Shown: in pieces, positions 26,559 through 34,590 of the stretch
Numbering within the stretch: position 1 is the stretch's first letter
How the letters are laid out: each line of letters begins with the position of its first letter
Source of the DNA: Vagococcus allomyrinae
GTDB taxonomy: Bacteria; Bacillota; Bacilli; Lactobacillales; Vagococcaceae
Direction: 5' to 3'
Assembly: GCF_017829975.1 (NCBI RefSeq)
Contig: NZ_JAEEGA010000002.1
Coordinates: 269,937-333,936, forward strand
Length of the DNA stretch: 64,000 nucleotides
Position numbers and translations under genes: made by a program
The notes under the pieces: model-generated
Databases searched by the model: none
What the model was told of the DNA's origin: nothing
Seen by the model: only the letters and a program-made list of their open reading frames with translations

Positions 26559-26849
26559 CTAGCCTCCCCATCCATACTTTCCGAACTCTTGTGTCATTTC
26601 TTTCTCTGTGACCGTATTTCCTTTTTCAAAATCATCAAAACTTTCTTCTATTAAACCTCGATCATGGACTTTTTTTGCTTCAGATAACTCTAATTGAATA
26701 ATACTCCCCATCTTCCGATAAACTAGCAACTCACCTTCAGTTACTCCACTATCTTTTGGTAAAAGCACCCCAAGTGAGTTACCAATTTTTCTAACTTTAA
26801 TCTCAAACAAGAAAAATATTAACAACATGTTATTCGAGGATATTAGCAT
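26559..26849 (-). CDS. AbrB/MazE-type antitoxin
   Basis: Up to 96 residues. From about residue 17 the sequence is a typical MazE/PemI swapped-hairpin DNA-binding domain (EIKVRKIGNSLGVLLPKDSG, then EGELLVYRKMG) followed by an acidic toxin-neutralising tail ending FGKYGWGG. The first 15 residues (MLISSNNMLLIFFLF) are hydrophobic and unlike the family, where the protein usually begins near EIKVRKIG, so the 5' end seems rearranged. AAGAAAGAG precedes the ATG at 26849 closely. Its toxin partner downstream is truncated, leaving an orphan antitoxin. Confidence 0.65.
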   Translation of the reverse strand: MLISSNNMLLIFFLFEIKVRKIGNSLGVLLPKDSGVTEGELLVYRKMGSIIQLELSEAKKVHDRGLIEESFDDFEKGNTVTEKEMTQEFGKYGWGG

Positions 26850-26879
26850 AAACTCTTTCTTAGTTAATTAGTAAGGTTT

Positions 26880-27060
26880 GAACCTCTCATGACTAAAGTC
26901 ACAAGATTCTTGGGAAAAAAGCATACTTGATAGCGTATTTCTTTACTATCAGCGGTGTCTTTTATTTACCAAGCTATCCCCGCAGTTCCTACGGTTATTG
27001 AGTTTATCTAGGCTAAAGCTTGTAATCTTAGACCTTCGGTCAAGATATTAACACTGGCAT
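26880..27060 (-). ncRNA. Candidate omega/re-RNA of TnpB at the right end
   Basis: In IS605-type elements the TnpB guide RNA comes from the 3' end of tnpB and the right end of the element, its guide being the flanking DNA. Here 26880-27007 is a 128-base non-coding tail with several short hairpins, ending in the conserved AGAGGTTCAA. Position alone supports the call; the exact RNA ends are not visible. Confidence 0.35.
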
Positions 27061-28147
27061 TAATATCTCGATCGTGATGAGTATGACAAATAGGACAAGT
27101 CCATTCTCTCATTTCAAGAGATTTCTTGCCGTCTTTATGGGCACATTCTGAACAAATTTGACTAGATGCAAACCATTTGTCTACTTTGATTATTTCACGC
27201 CCATACCAGTCAGCCTTGTACTGTAAGTTAGTCACAAAACTGGACCAAGAGACATCGGATATACTTTTGGCTAGCTTATGATTACGCAACATTCCTTTTG
27301 TACTTAAGTCTTCAATACAAATAATATCGTGATTTTTGATGATTTCTGTACTCAACTTATTTAGAAAGTCACTGCGTTGATTCATTACTTTTTCAGACAG
27401 TCTAGCTACTTTTCGCTTTTGTTTTTGGTAATTTTTAGCTTCAAACAACTTAATCCCGTTCTGTTTAGCTAATGATGCCCGTTTTGATAACTTCCGTTGT
27501 TCACGCTTTAGTTTCTTTTCCATTTTAGCTGCGAATTTATTGTTAGTGATTTTTTGACCATTAGAAAGAATCGCAAAATCTGTAATACCTAGATCAATCC
27601 CCACTGTTTTGTTTGCTGTTGGGAACTCAGTTATTTCCTCTTCACATTGTAACGATACGAAAAATTTACCACTGGCATTTCTACGGACAGTGGCACTTAA
27701 AATACGACCATTAACGTCACGACTCTTAGAAAATTTAACCAATCCTAGCTTAGGTAATTTCACCTTATTGCCTACAATAGCCACATTATTGTTTGTGTTT
27801 TTTGTGGTATAACTTTGAACAGGATTTTTCTTGCTTTTAAACTTAGGGGATTGAGTTTGTTTGTTGAAAAACCGATCAAATGATTCAGCTAAATTCTTAA
27901 TAGATGATTGTAACGCGATACTATCAACTTCTTTTAACCATGATGTCTCTTCTGATTTTTTCATAGAAGGCAACATGGCAGAACACTTGCCATAAGATAA
28001 ACCTTTACCCGTTTCCTTAAAGGATGTCTTCCAAGCATTTAACATATAATTATAGACAAATCTAGATGACCCGATTGTTTTATTGATTAAGATTTCCTGC
28101 TCGACGTTCGGGTACACTCTAAATTTATACGCTTTATGTCGTAACAT
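27008..28147 (-). CDS. tnpB: TnpB, RNA-guided nuclease of the IS605 element
   Basis: A 379-residue protein that looks complete. N-terminal helix-turn-helix/WED-like part ([18 protein letters not shown]), the split RuvC active site with Asp in [12 protein letters not shown], Glu in [12 protein letters not shown] and the last Asp in [12 protein letters not shown], and a four-cysteine zinc finger (CSECAHKDG...CPICH). All three catalytic residues and all four cysteines are present, so nuclease activity is plausible. TnpB cuts the donor site to help keep the element. It lies 25 bases downstream of tnpA in the same orientation. Confidence 0.93.
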   Translation of the reverse strand: MLRHKAYKFRVYPNVEQEILINKTIGSSRFVYNYMLNAWKTSFKETGKGLSYGKCSAMLPSMKKSEETSWLKEVDSIALQSSIKNLAESFDRFFNKQTQSPKFKSKKNPVQSYTTKNTNNNVAIVGNKVKLPKLGLVKFSKSRDVNGRILSATVRRNASGKFFVSLQCEEEITEFPTANKTVGIDLGITDFAILSNGQKITNNKFAAKMEKKLKREQRKLSKRASLAKQNGIKLFEAKNYQKQKRKVARLSEKVMNQRSDFLNKLSTEIIKNHDIICIEDLSTKGMLRNHKLAKSISDVSWSSFVTNLQYKADWYGREIIKVDKWFASSQICSECAHKDGKKSLEMREWTCPICHTHHDRDINASVNILTEGLRLQALA

Positions 28148-28172
28148 TGCAATTCACCTCGTTTGCTACTAG

Positions 28173-28574
28173 TTAGTTCTTTTTTTGATGTTGTATGTAG
28201 TGTCTAATTTGCTCGTCTGTATTTTCACTAACTGTCGCGACAAAGTAGCTAGGATTCCAAAGATGACCACCCGACAGACGCTTTTTAAGTTCGGGATACG
28301 CTTTCAACAAGAGCCGTGCAGACACGCCTTTAAATGCTTTCATTATATTAGGAATATAATGTTGAGGTTTGCATTCAATAAGTAAGTGAATATGGTCTTT
28401 ATCTGACTCCATTTCAATGATTTGACTATCATTATCCAACGCAATCTGGTTTAATAATTTTTTAACATATGTATCGATGTTTCCGTACAAAATATGATGT
28501 CTATATTTCACACACCAAACTAAATGATACTGTATGGAATAGACATACCCACGACCCTGATGTACTTCTGACAT
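28173..28574 (-). CDS. tnpA: TnpA, Y1 HUH transposase of the IS605 element
   Basis: A 133-residue single-domain REP-like transposase. The HUH motif is in DKDHIHLLIECKP, and the catalytic tyrosine is expected in the helix near the C-terminus (TDEQIRHYIQHQKKN). It moves the element as single-stranded DNA using the subterminal hairpins. The ATG at 28574 (MSEVHQGRGY) lies 7 bases after AAGGAGG; the ATG at 28604 is upstream of that site and is not used. The protein appears intact. Confidence 0.92.
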   Translation of the reverse strand: MSEVHQGRGYVYSIQYHLVWCVKYRHHILYGNIDTYVKKLLNQIALDNDSQIIEMESDKDHIHLLIECKPQHYIPNIMKAFKGVSARLLLKAYPELKKRLSGGHLWNPSYFVATVSENTDEQIRHYIQHQKKN

Positions 28575-28928
28575 GAAAAAACCTCCTTGGAAATAGTTTA
28601 ACATACGTCATCGTTAAAATCCAAAAAGAGTTTAATATATATGATATCGGCTGTTCAACATAGCTAAAGCTATGCCACAACCGAAGCCGATTCATCTACA
28701 CGACTAAAGTCGCGAGTGTTCTCGACTATTGCATAAATAGAAACATTAATTTTCATCAGTTAATTACTTAGCGAACTAGTCCTTCATTCCAAGAAATGAT
28801 ATTTTCAAATTCCCCCTCTATTTTAGTTATAAAAAATCACTCGTTTTTTACAATAACCCCCGACTTTTTGATATACTGATTTTATAATTAACAGATCTCT
28901 AATCTAGAGATAACGAAAGAGGACATTT

Positions 28929-29078
28929 ATGGGAGAGGATTGCGTCTCCAAAGGAGTTGGCAAGTGCCGCCATTGTAGAAATTCAGTCGCCATTCATCAA
29001 GGGCAACAAATTACATTGGAGAAAAATACGATAGCCAGTCTGACAATAGTAGAAATTATCGATCTTCGAGACAGTTAG
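28929..29078 (+). CDS. Small ORF upstream of the LXG operon, possibly a decayed helper gene
   Basis: A 49-codon frame (MGEDCVSKGVGKCRHCRNSV...LRDS) with GAAAGAGG in front of the ATG, ending 24 bases before the LXG helper start. LXG operons often begin with one or two small helical helper proteins, but this sequence does not look like one; the other two frames are also open in parts, so it may be a frameshifted relic. I cannot name it. Confidence 0.3.
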   Translation: MGEDCVSKGVGKCRHCRNSVAIHQGQQITLEKNTIASLTIVEIIDLRDS

Positions 29079-29102
29079 CTTCAGTTTTAAGAGGTGAAAA
29101 AA

Positions 29103-29459
29103 ATGGAAAGGAAAAAGAACGAACAAGAACGAGCCAAATACTATCGCTTGATTTTACAAAAAGAAGAACAGTTGGATGAGTTAACAAATACGGAAAGAAC
29201 CATAACTGATGCTATGGAAAATCTAGAAGAAGATCTTCGCAGAGGCTTTCAAACAGTCGCGATGCTCAATGATGACGTAACACATGATGAAACTTCTAAA
29301 AAATATGAGCAACAGCGCCATGATGACGAACAAGAACAGGTATTTCGACAATTACTACACGAATCAAAGGAACAAATAGCAGCAGCTTATCGCAAAGGGA
29401 CAAATAAAGTGGATAAAGAACGCGAAACGCTTTATAAGAAACGGAGTGAGCTATCTTGA
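29103..29459 (+). CDS. LXG-operon helper protein, coiled coil (DUF3958-like)
   Basis: A 118-residue, highly charged, all-helical protein with predicted coiled coil over most of its length (ERAKYYRLILQKEEQLDELT, ending KERETLYKKRSELS). Small helical proteins of this type are encoded directly before LXG toxins and bind the LXG domain to target it to the type VII secretion system. ATG at 29103 lies 8 bases after AAGAGG; a GTG at 29094 is too close. Its TGA overlaps the TTG start of the toxin, so the two are co-translated. The exact family (DUF3958 or DUF5082-like) needs a profile search. Confidence 0.65.
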   Translation: MERKKNEQERAKYYRLILQKEEQLDELTNTERTITDAMENLEEDLRRGFQTVAMLNDDVTHDETSKKYEQQRHDDEQEQVFRQLLHESKEQIAAAYRKGTNKVDKERETLYKKRSELS

Positions 29460-31225
29460 GTTTAGTTTATTCAAGTCGTGAGTCTGCTGAATTAATCCAA
29501 GCCTTAACAAAAAATTTAGCAAATGGAAAGGACACAATTAATCACTTAAAAGCAGGAAGCCAACAAGTCATTAAGGCTGTGGATGGCCAAACATTAGCTG
29601 GTGCAGCCTATATGGCTGGAGAAGGGTTATTTAGTGACCTGATTATTCCAATAATTGCACGAGTTGCTACTGCTTGTGAGACGATTGAACAAGATTTACA
29701 GCACTATCAAGCGGCTGACCAACTCATTTCAAGCGAGGGCTACTTAGATGAAGCCCTTCTAACCCAACAAATAGCGACAAAAAGAGCCATGAAAACATCA
29801 ATTGATTTTACTTCAAATTTAGTAAGAACCGCGACCCGAAGAAATCCCCTGGCAGTTGTTTTAAATGCTTTGCTTGATTTCCAGCGACGGTTAACACGTA
29901 TGTCAGAGATGATTCAAGAGGATATCGACGAATTAAATCAGAAATTAGAAAAACTATATGACTTTTCCTCTCAAACAAATGGCTTGTTCACTAACAGTCT
30001 CAACGACATGAGGATGTCGATGCAAGCCGTTTTGGTACTAAATGGCACTATTGTAAATGGTGATGGTACTTACGTGTTGCCTGAAGGAACAGATAAAAGT
30101 TGGTTTACTTCACTGCAAAGTAGCACAAAAATAAAAAAGACGGCGCAAAAGCAAGCCTATCTTCGATTGCTACAAGATCAATTTGGGTTTGATGACATTA
30201 CCGCCAAACAAATTTTTAAAATAAAAGAAGGAATTGACAGGAATTTTCCAGAATTATCTCAGAAAAAAAGAGATTACCTCTTCACAAGAATTCTTGGAGA
30301 ATTTAGCTATGGAGAGGGATTAAAAAACCAGCTAATGTGGCCAAACACAGCTGGTAGTTTAAGCGTTTACTTTTATGATGAGGTTACACACTATACAGGA
30401 GAAATACTAAAATCACCTAAAGATTTAATGGCTATACTATTTGAACTAGGTTTATCTGAAAAAGAATACAAGGAATTGTATTATAATTTGGACTTGCAAC
30501 ATATACAATCTCCTGGTAATGTAGCAGCAAATAAATTAAGGTTAGAAATATATATACAGTCTAAAAAAAATTATGAGATAGCATATGGCGAAATTAGTAA
30601 TGAAAAGTTTAGTCAATTTTGGAATCAAAAATTGAGTGATTTCGGCACTAAAGGAGATTTTACTCACCAGTCTATTACAATGGCTACCCTACTCGATGGA
30701 AATTTACGTCTAGCTAATCTGAGCGGTGTTATAACAGGACGCTTTGACTCAAAAACTGTGGGAGAACTCGCGGGTTGGAGAGGAGATACGACGACCGTTC
30801 CAGCAGAAAAACCAAGTATTGGTAGCGATGACTATAAAGCAGATTTAGATGCCGTAAACATTATTCACAGAATGACTGACCAAAATATCACCTATACCCA
30901 AGCATCAAGTAACTATTATTATGAGTTAATCAATGGTCAGACGAATCGAGCAAAAGAATTTAAAGACAACTCTGATTATAACTACGTTAAAAATGAAATA
31001 TTGAATGATCTAGCGCCTAAATATGAATATACTGCTGGAGAGATGCAATATCAAACTCAATATGAAGGTCGACCAGATGCATACAATGCAAACACTAAAC
31101 GAATTCTTACTGAACAAGAAAAATTAATTTATGTGAAAATGCATTATCCCGCTTCGTATAATTTCATTGAAAGCCTGAATAATGATAAAAATGAATTTAC
31201 AAATTATACTTACAAAGGAAGCTAA
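29456..31225 (+). CDS. LXG-domain type VII secreted toxin, possibly TelC-like
   Basis: A 589-residue polymorphic toxin. Residues about 1-210 form the LXG targeting domain: long helices with SSRESAELIQALTKNL and LAGAAYMAGEGLFSDLIIP. The rest (about 215-589) is the effector part. Around residues 457-475 lies an Asp-rich stretch (GSDDYKADLDAVNIIHRM) followed by SNYYYELINGQTNRAKEF. Together with the membrane-anchored immunity genes downstream this recalls TelC, an LXG lipid II phosphatase with extracellular action, but that is from memory of the family and not verified. The start is a TTG overlapping the helper stop, with CGGAGTGAG upstream. No secretion machinery genes lie in the window. Confidence 0.8.
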   Translation: MSLVYSSRESAELIQALTKNLANGKDTINHLKAGSQQVIKAVDGQTLAGAAYMAGEGLFSDLIIPIIARVATACETIEQDLQHYQAADQLISSEGYLDEALLTQQIATKRAMKTSIDFTSNLVRTATRRNPLAVVLNALLDFQRRLTRMSEMIQEDIDELNQKLEKLYDFSSQTNGLFTNSLNDMRMSMQAVLVLNGTIVNGDGTYVLPEGTDKSWFTSLQSSTKIKKTAQKQAYLRLLQDQFGFDDITAKQIFKIKEGIDRNFPELSQKKRDYLFTRILGEFSYGEGLKNQLMWPNTAGSLSVYFYDEVTHYTGEILKSPKDLMAILFELGLSEKEYKELYYNLDLQHIQSPGNVAANKLRLEIYIQSKKNYEIAYGEISNEKFSQFWNQKLSDFGTKGDFTHQSITMATLLDGNLRLANLSGVITGRFDSKTVGELAGWRGDTTTVPAEKPSIGSDDYKADLDAVNIIHRMTDQNITYTQASSNYYYELINGQTNRAKEFKDNSDYNYVKNEILNDLAPKYEYTAGEMQYQTQYEGRPDAYNANTKRILTEQEKLIYVKMHYPASYNFIESLNNDKNEFTNYTYKGS

Positions 31226-31229
31226 CCAT

Positions 31230-31853
31230 ATGAAAACACCTGTGAAAAAATTATTAGTTCTACTAATTTGCTTAATTAGCATACTCATTTCAGCATTCAT
31301 TTACGAGAAGATAAAATTCCAAAATATTTTTGATGAAATTTATTATGATAGTCGAAATGCTTCTGGAGAGAGTTTCGACAGACGATCTTCATTAGGAAAC
31401 ATCAAAGGAATGTCAGCCAGTGCTACGAATTTGACAGGAATAGCTGCGCCAGAAGGAGAACATGCAATTATGGAATTTTACGAGGATGACAGTTTAAACG
31501 CTCCGATGAACTCCCTAAGTATAGTGAATAATAGTACAAAAAAGGAATTACGAATTGGTTACTCATATACAGTTACAGGGAATATCACTATTTTTTTTGA
31601 CAATGTCTACAATGTAAAAAATAGACAGTTAACAAAGGTGATATCTTTTGTAGAGATAGATTCTAGCAAAAGAATAACGACCCAAAAAGAAGTCAAAGAT
31701 ACGTTGTTATCTTACAAAATCACGGATGGACAATTAGCAGCATGGGATTATCAAGGAATGAATAACGTCTTTCTCAAAGATTGGGTATCTGTCTATCCTA
31801 GTAACTATTCGCCTGATAATCTGGGAAATGTAAAAATACATACACAATGGTAA
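31230..31853 (+). CDS. Putative immunity protein A1 (TipC-like), membrane-anchored
   Basis: A 207-residue protein starting 4 bases after the toxin stop, with its AAAGGAAG site inside the toxin gene. One N-terminal membrane helix (LLVLLICLISILISAFIY), then an extracytoplasmic domain with FDEIYYDSRNASGESFDRRS and a conserved end (DWVSVYPSNYSPDNLGNVKI). The position right after an LXG toxin and the topology fit an immunity protein that blocks the toxin outside the membrane, as TipC does for TelC. It is close to the fourth copy (33443-34066) and only moderately like the second and third. An ATG further upstream (31182) lies within the toxin gene and is not used. Confidence 0.7.
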   Translation: MKTPVKKLLVLLICLISILISAFIYEKIKFQNIFDEIYYDSRNASGESFDRRSSLGNIKGMSASATNLTGIAAPEGEHAIMEFYEDDSLNAPMNSLSIVNNSTKKELRIGYSYTVTGNITIFFDNVYNVKNRQLTKVISFVEIDSSKRITTQKEVKDTLLSYKITDGQLAAWDYQGMNNVFLKDWVSVYPSNYSPDNLGNVKIHTQW

Positions 31854-31936
31854 TACTATTTGAGATTAATCATTTAAATTTACAAATGATTCTCTTACAA
31901 GAAACATTACATTATGCAACAAAGGAAGCTAACCAT

Positions 31937-32554
31937 ATGAAAAAATTATTAATTCTACTAGCTAGTTTAATTAGCATCCTGATAGCGGGAAATATTTACA
32001 ATAGAATAAAAATCCAAAATATCTTTGATGAGATTTATTATACAGGTGCTGGAGCGACAAATGAACCTTTTGAGAAGCCCCGTTCTGTAATAGAAAATAT
32101 ACCCAATATCGAATCACAAGTATACTATTTGTCCTCTATTTCAGAAAATGGTGAAAAAATCACAGAAGAGAGATATCAAGAAGATAAACTACCTAACAAT
32201 ATGATTGGTTTATCAACAACATTTTATTCAAAAAAGAAAGAATTGACGATTAACGTTAGTTACAGTATCACATCTACTGTTAATTTAAGCATGGATAATA
32301 CCTACAGTGTGTCTAAAAAAACACTCTCCCAAACACTCTCATTCTTTGATACAGAAAGAGCGGGAGAGATTCTTGTTAAGGATAAAAATGATGTACAAAC
32401 CTACTCAGCTACTTATAATATTTCAGAAAAGCAATTAACTGAATGGAATGCCCAAGGGGTGAATCAGCTCTTTTTGGAGGATTGGGTATCCGTCTATCCC
32501 AGTAACTATTCTCCCGAAAATCTGGGAAATGTAAAAATAAAGACACAGTGGTAA
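31937..32554 (+). CDS. Putative immunity protein B1 (TipC-like paralogue)
   Basis: A 205-residue paralogue with the same plan: N-terminal helix (LLILLASLISILIAGNIY), the shared core IKIQNIFDEIYY, then a distinct segment TGAGATNEPFEKPRSV and ENIPNIESQVYYLSSISENG, and the common end DWVSVYPSNYSPENLGNVKI. ATG at 31937 follows AAAGGAAG by 8 bases. The 83-base gap before it is nearly repeated before the next gene, so spacer and gene were duplicated as one unit. It belongs to subtype B with the next gene. Confidence 0.68.
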   Translation: MKKLLILLASLISILIAGNIYNRIKIQNIFDEIYYTGAGATNEPFEKPRSVIENIPNIESQVYYLSSISENGEKITEERYQEDKLPNNMIGLSTTFYSKKKELTINVSYSITSTVNLSMDNTYSVSKKTLSQTLSFFDTERAGEILVKDKNDVQTYSATYNISEKQLTEWNAQGVNQLFLEDWVSVYPSNYSPENLGNVKIKTQW

Positions 32555-32637
32555 TACTATTTGACATTAATCGTTCAGATTTACACATGATTATCTTACT
32601 AGAAACATTACATTATGCAACAAAGGAAGCAGACTAT

Positions 32638-33267
32638 ATGAAAAAGCCTCTAAAAAAGTTATTAATTCTACTAACTAGTTTGATTGGTATACTCATTGTA
32701 GGAAATAGTTACAATAGAATAAAAATCCAAAATATCTTTGATGAGATTTATTATGCAGGTGCTGGAGCGACAAATGAACCTTTTGAGAAGCCCCGTTCTG
32801 TACTAGAAAATATACCCAATATCGAATCACAAGTGTATTATTTATCTTCTATTTCAGAAAATGGTGAAAAAATTACCAAAGAAGTTTATCAAAAAAGCAC
32901 CTTACCTGAAGACATGTTTAATCTATCAATAAAATTCTATTCTAAAAAGAAAAAAGTAAATATTAATGTTAGCTACAGTATCACATCTACTGTCAATTTA
33001 AGCATGGATAATACCTACAGCGTGTCTAAGAAAACACTCTCCCAAACACTCTCATTCTTTGATACAGAAAGAGCGGGAGAGATTCTTGTTAAGGATAAAA
33101 ATGACGTACAAACCTATTTAGCTACTTATAATATTTCAGAAAAGCAATTAACTGAATGGAATGCCCAAGGGATGAATCAGCTCTTTTTAGAGGATTGGGT
33201 ATCCGTCTATCCAAGTAACTATTCTCCTGAAAATCTGGGAAATGTAAAAATAGAAACAGCATGGTAG
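32638..33267 (+). CDS. Putative immunity protein B2 (TipC-like paralogue)
   Basis: A 209-residue protein very similar to the preceding one, including AGAGATNEPFEKPRSV and long identical stretches in the C-terminal half (SITSTVNLSMDNTYSVSKKT). Differences cluster in the centre (ITKEVYQKSTLPEDMFNLS against ITEERYQEDKLPNNMIGLS), the region most likely to contact a toxin. ATG at 32638 has AAAGGAAG upstream. A recent duplicate of the B1 gene with a locally diverged segment, as expected for immunity genes tracking different toxin variants. Confidence 0.68.
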   Translation: MKKPLKKLLILLTSLIGILIVGNSYNRIKIQNIFDEIYYAGAGATNEPFEKPRSVLENIPNIESQVYYLSSISENGEKITKEVYQKSTLPEDMFNLSIKFYSKKKKVNINVSYSITSTVNLSMDNTYSVSKKTLSQTLSFFDTERAGEILVKDKNDVQTYLATYNISEKQLTEWNAQGMNQLFLEDWVSVYPSNYSPENLGNVKIETAW

Positions 33268-33312
33268 CTTTATCTTGTATTCGTCACAAAATTTTGTTGT
33301 AGTTGATTATAA

Positions 33313-33438
33313 AGCGGCCAAGAAGTCACAGAAAAAGAAAGATTGATGAAAAAATACGCCCCTAATTCGTATCCTTTCATTGAAAGCCCGAGCAATAATA
33401 AAAATGAAGATGCAGATCACGCAAAAAAGGAAAGCTAA
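33313..33438 (+). pseudogene. Orphaned 3' tail of a second LXG toxin gene
   Basis: A frame bounded upstream by a stop (33310-33312) encodes SGQEVTEKERLMKKYAPNS, then YPFIESPSNNKNEDADHAKK and ES, stop at 33436-33438. It aligns with the last 40 or so residues of the toxin at 29456-31225, which read LTEQEKLIYVKMHYPASYN, then FIESLNNDKNEFTNYTYKGS. It lacks a start and sits, like the intact toxin, 4 bases before an A-type immunity gene. So this is the remains of a second toxin-immunity cassette from which only the toxin tail and the immunity gene survive. Confidence 0.75.
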
Positions 33439-33442
33439 CCAT

Positions 33443-34066
33443 ATGAAAAATCCTCTAAAAAAATTACTAATTCTACTAGTTTGCTTAATTGGCATTCTCA
33501 TTTCAGCATCCATTTATGAGAAAATAAAATTCCAAACTATCTTTGATGAAATTTATTACGATAGCCGAAATGCTTCTGGAGAGAGTTTCGACAGACGATC
33601 TTCTTTAGGTGATATCAAAGGAATGTCAGCCAGTGCTACGAAATTGACAGGAATAACCGCTTCAAAAAGAGAAAGCATCATTATGGAATCTTACGAGGAT
33701 GACAGTTTAAAGGCTCCGATGAACTCTTTACGAATATCAAATAACAGCACGAAAAAAGAATTACGAATTGGGTACTCCTATATGGTTACAGAAAATATGA
33801 CGCTTTTTTTCGACAATGTCTACTATGTAAAAAATAGGGAACTAACCAAAGAGATCTCTTTGGTAGAAATTGATTCAAATAAAAGAATCACCACTCAAAA
33901 AGAAGTCAAAGATACGTTGACTTCTTGTGAAATTACGGCTGAACAATTAGCGGCATGGGATTATCAAGGATTGAATGAGGTCTTTCTCACCGATTGGGTG
34001 TCTGTCTATCCAAGTAACTACTCGCCTGATAATTTAGTAAATGTGACAATTAAAACGGCTTGGTAA
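33443..34066 (+). CDS. Putative immunity protein A2 (TipC-like paralogue)
   Basis: A 207-residue protein closely similar to A1: helix LLILLVCLIGILISASIY, then FDEIYYDSRNASGESFDRRS, GMSASATKLTGI and the common DWVSVYPSNYSPDNL end. ATG at 33443 follows AAGGAAAG. It starts 4 bases after the toxin-tail remnant, exactly the spacing between the intact toxin and A1, so it likely guarded a toxin now lost. Kept alone it could act as an orphan immunity gene protecting against toxins of neighbouring strains. Confidence 0.7.
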   Translation: MKNPLKKLLILLVCLIGILISASIYEKIKFQTIFDEIYYDSRNASGESFDRRSSLGDIKGMSASATKLTGITASKRESIIMESYEDDSLKAPMNSLRISNNSTKKELRIGYSYMVTENMTLFFDNVYYVKNRELTKEISLVEIDSNKRITTQKEVKDTLTSCEITAEQLAAWDYQGLNEVFLTDWVSVYPSNYSPDNLVNVTIKTAW

Positions 34067-34158
34067 CGTGGTTTGTTTTTATCGCTTCGATTCCTGACAA
34101 TACACCTAACCTAGCATGGTGGTAATTTCGCAAGGATTGCCTGTCATATCAATGAACT

Positions 34159-34473
34159 TCACTCTAAATTAAACATCTTTGTTAACTCAACGCTCACTGG
34201 AGAATAGTCTTCGTTGGTTTCCATAATATCTGCCATGTAGTTCCACCATTTTTGATTGATTTCTGTTTGAGCCACTTGTAACCATTTCTCTTCATTGTCG
34301 ATTTCTAAGTAACCAAATAAGGAACTTGTTTCGGAATCGAAAAAAATACAATATGTTTTTGCTCCATGTGTTTTTAAGAGTTCCACCATCTCTGGCCAAA
34401 GTTGATCGTGGCGTTGACGGTATGTTTCTTCACATCCTGGGAATAATTTCATCTTAAACGCTTTTTTTATCAT
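34159..34473 (-). CDS. rhaM: L-rhamnose mutarotase
   Basis: A 104-residue protein that interconverts the alpha and beta anomers of L-rhamnose. The sequence follows the RhaM/YiiL pattern: AFKMKLFPGCEETYRQRHDQ, LWPEMVELLKTHGAKTYCIF, then LFGYLEIDNEEKW and WWNYMADIMETN. Length is normal. Last gene of the minus-strand rhamnogalacturonan operon, where released rhamnose would be its substrate; no rhamnose isomerase, kinase or aldolase is present in the window, so those must be elsewhere. Confidence 0.88.
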   Translation of the reverse strand: MIKKAFKMKLFPGCEETYRQRHDQLWPEMVELLKTHGAKTYCIFFDSETSSLFGYLEIDNEEKWLQVAQTEINQKWWNYMADIMETNEDYSPVSVELTKMFNLE

Positions 34474-34590
34474 TGCTCACCTTTCTAGCACCCTTGAACA
34501 GCTGCGCTAATTCCTTGATTTTCTTTTATCACCTTGCCAGTTTCAGGCCAAAATAATGGCGAAAATTGGCATCACATAGTGGTTCGGTCG

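Larger units (their letters stand above)
26878..28732 (-). mobile_element. IS200/IS605-family insertion sequence with tnpA and tnpB
   Basis: Both genes are intact and read on the minus strand, tnpA first. The right end (on the minus strand) has the stem GTGACTTTAGTCATG followed by AGAGGTTCAA, typical of this family, and the left end carries a related stem, CGCGACTTTAGTCGTG, followed by a longer hairpin (CATAGCTTTAGCTATG). No terminal inverted repeats or target duplication, as expected for single-strand transposition. On the minus strand the left end is preceded by CTATTTATG, which may include the target/TAM sequence. Exact ends are uncertain by a few bases. Confidence 0.85.

Noticed and set aside
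27008..28147. Cas12-like effector suggested by the RuvC and zinc-finger motifs
   Set aside because: The 379-residue size, the adjacent tnpA and the IS605-type ends identify it as TnpB; there is no CRISPR array in the window.
28840..28890. Consensus promoter for the LXG operon (TTTACA ... TATACT or TATAAT)
   Set aside because: Spacers of 19 bases, or the lack of a -35 at 17 bases from TATAAT, make any single assignment unsafe.
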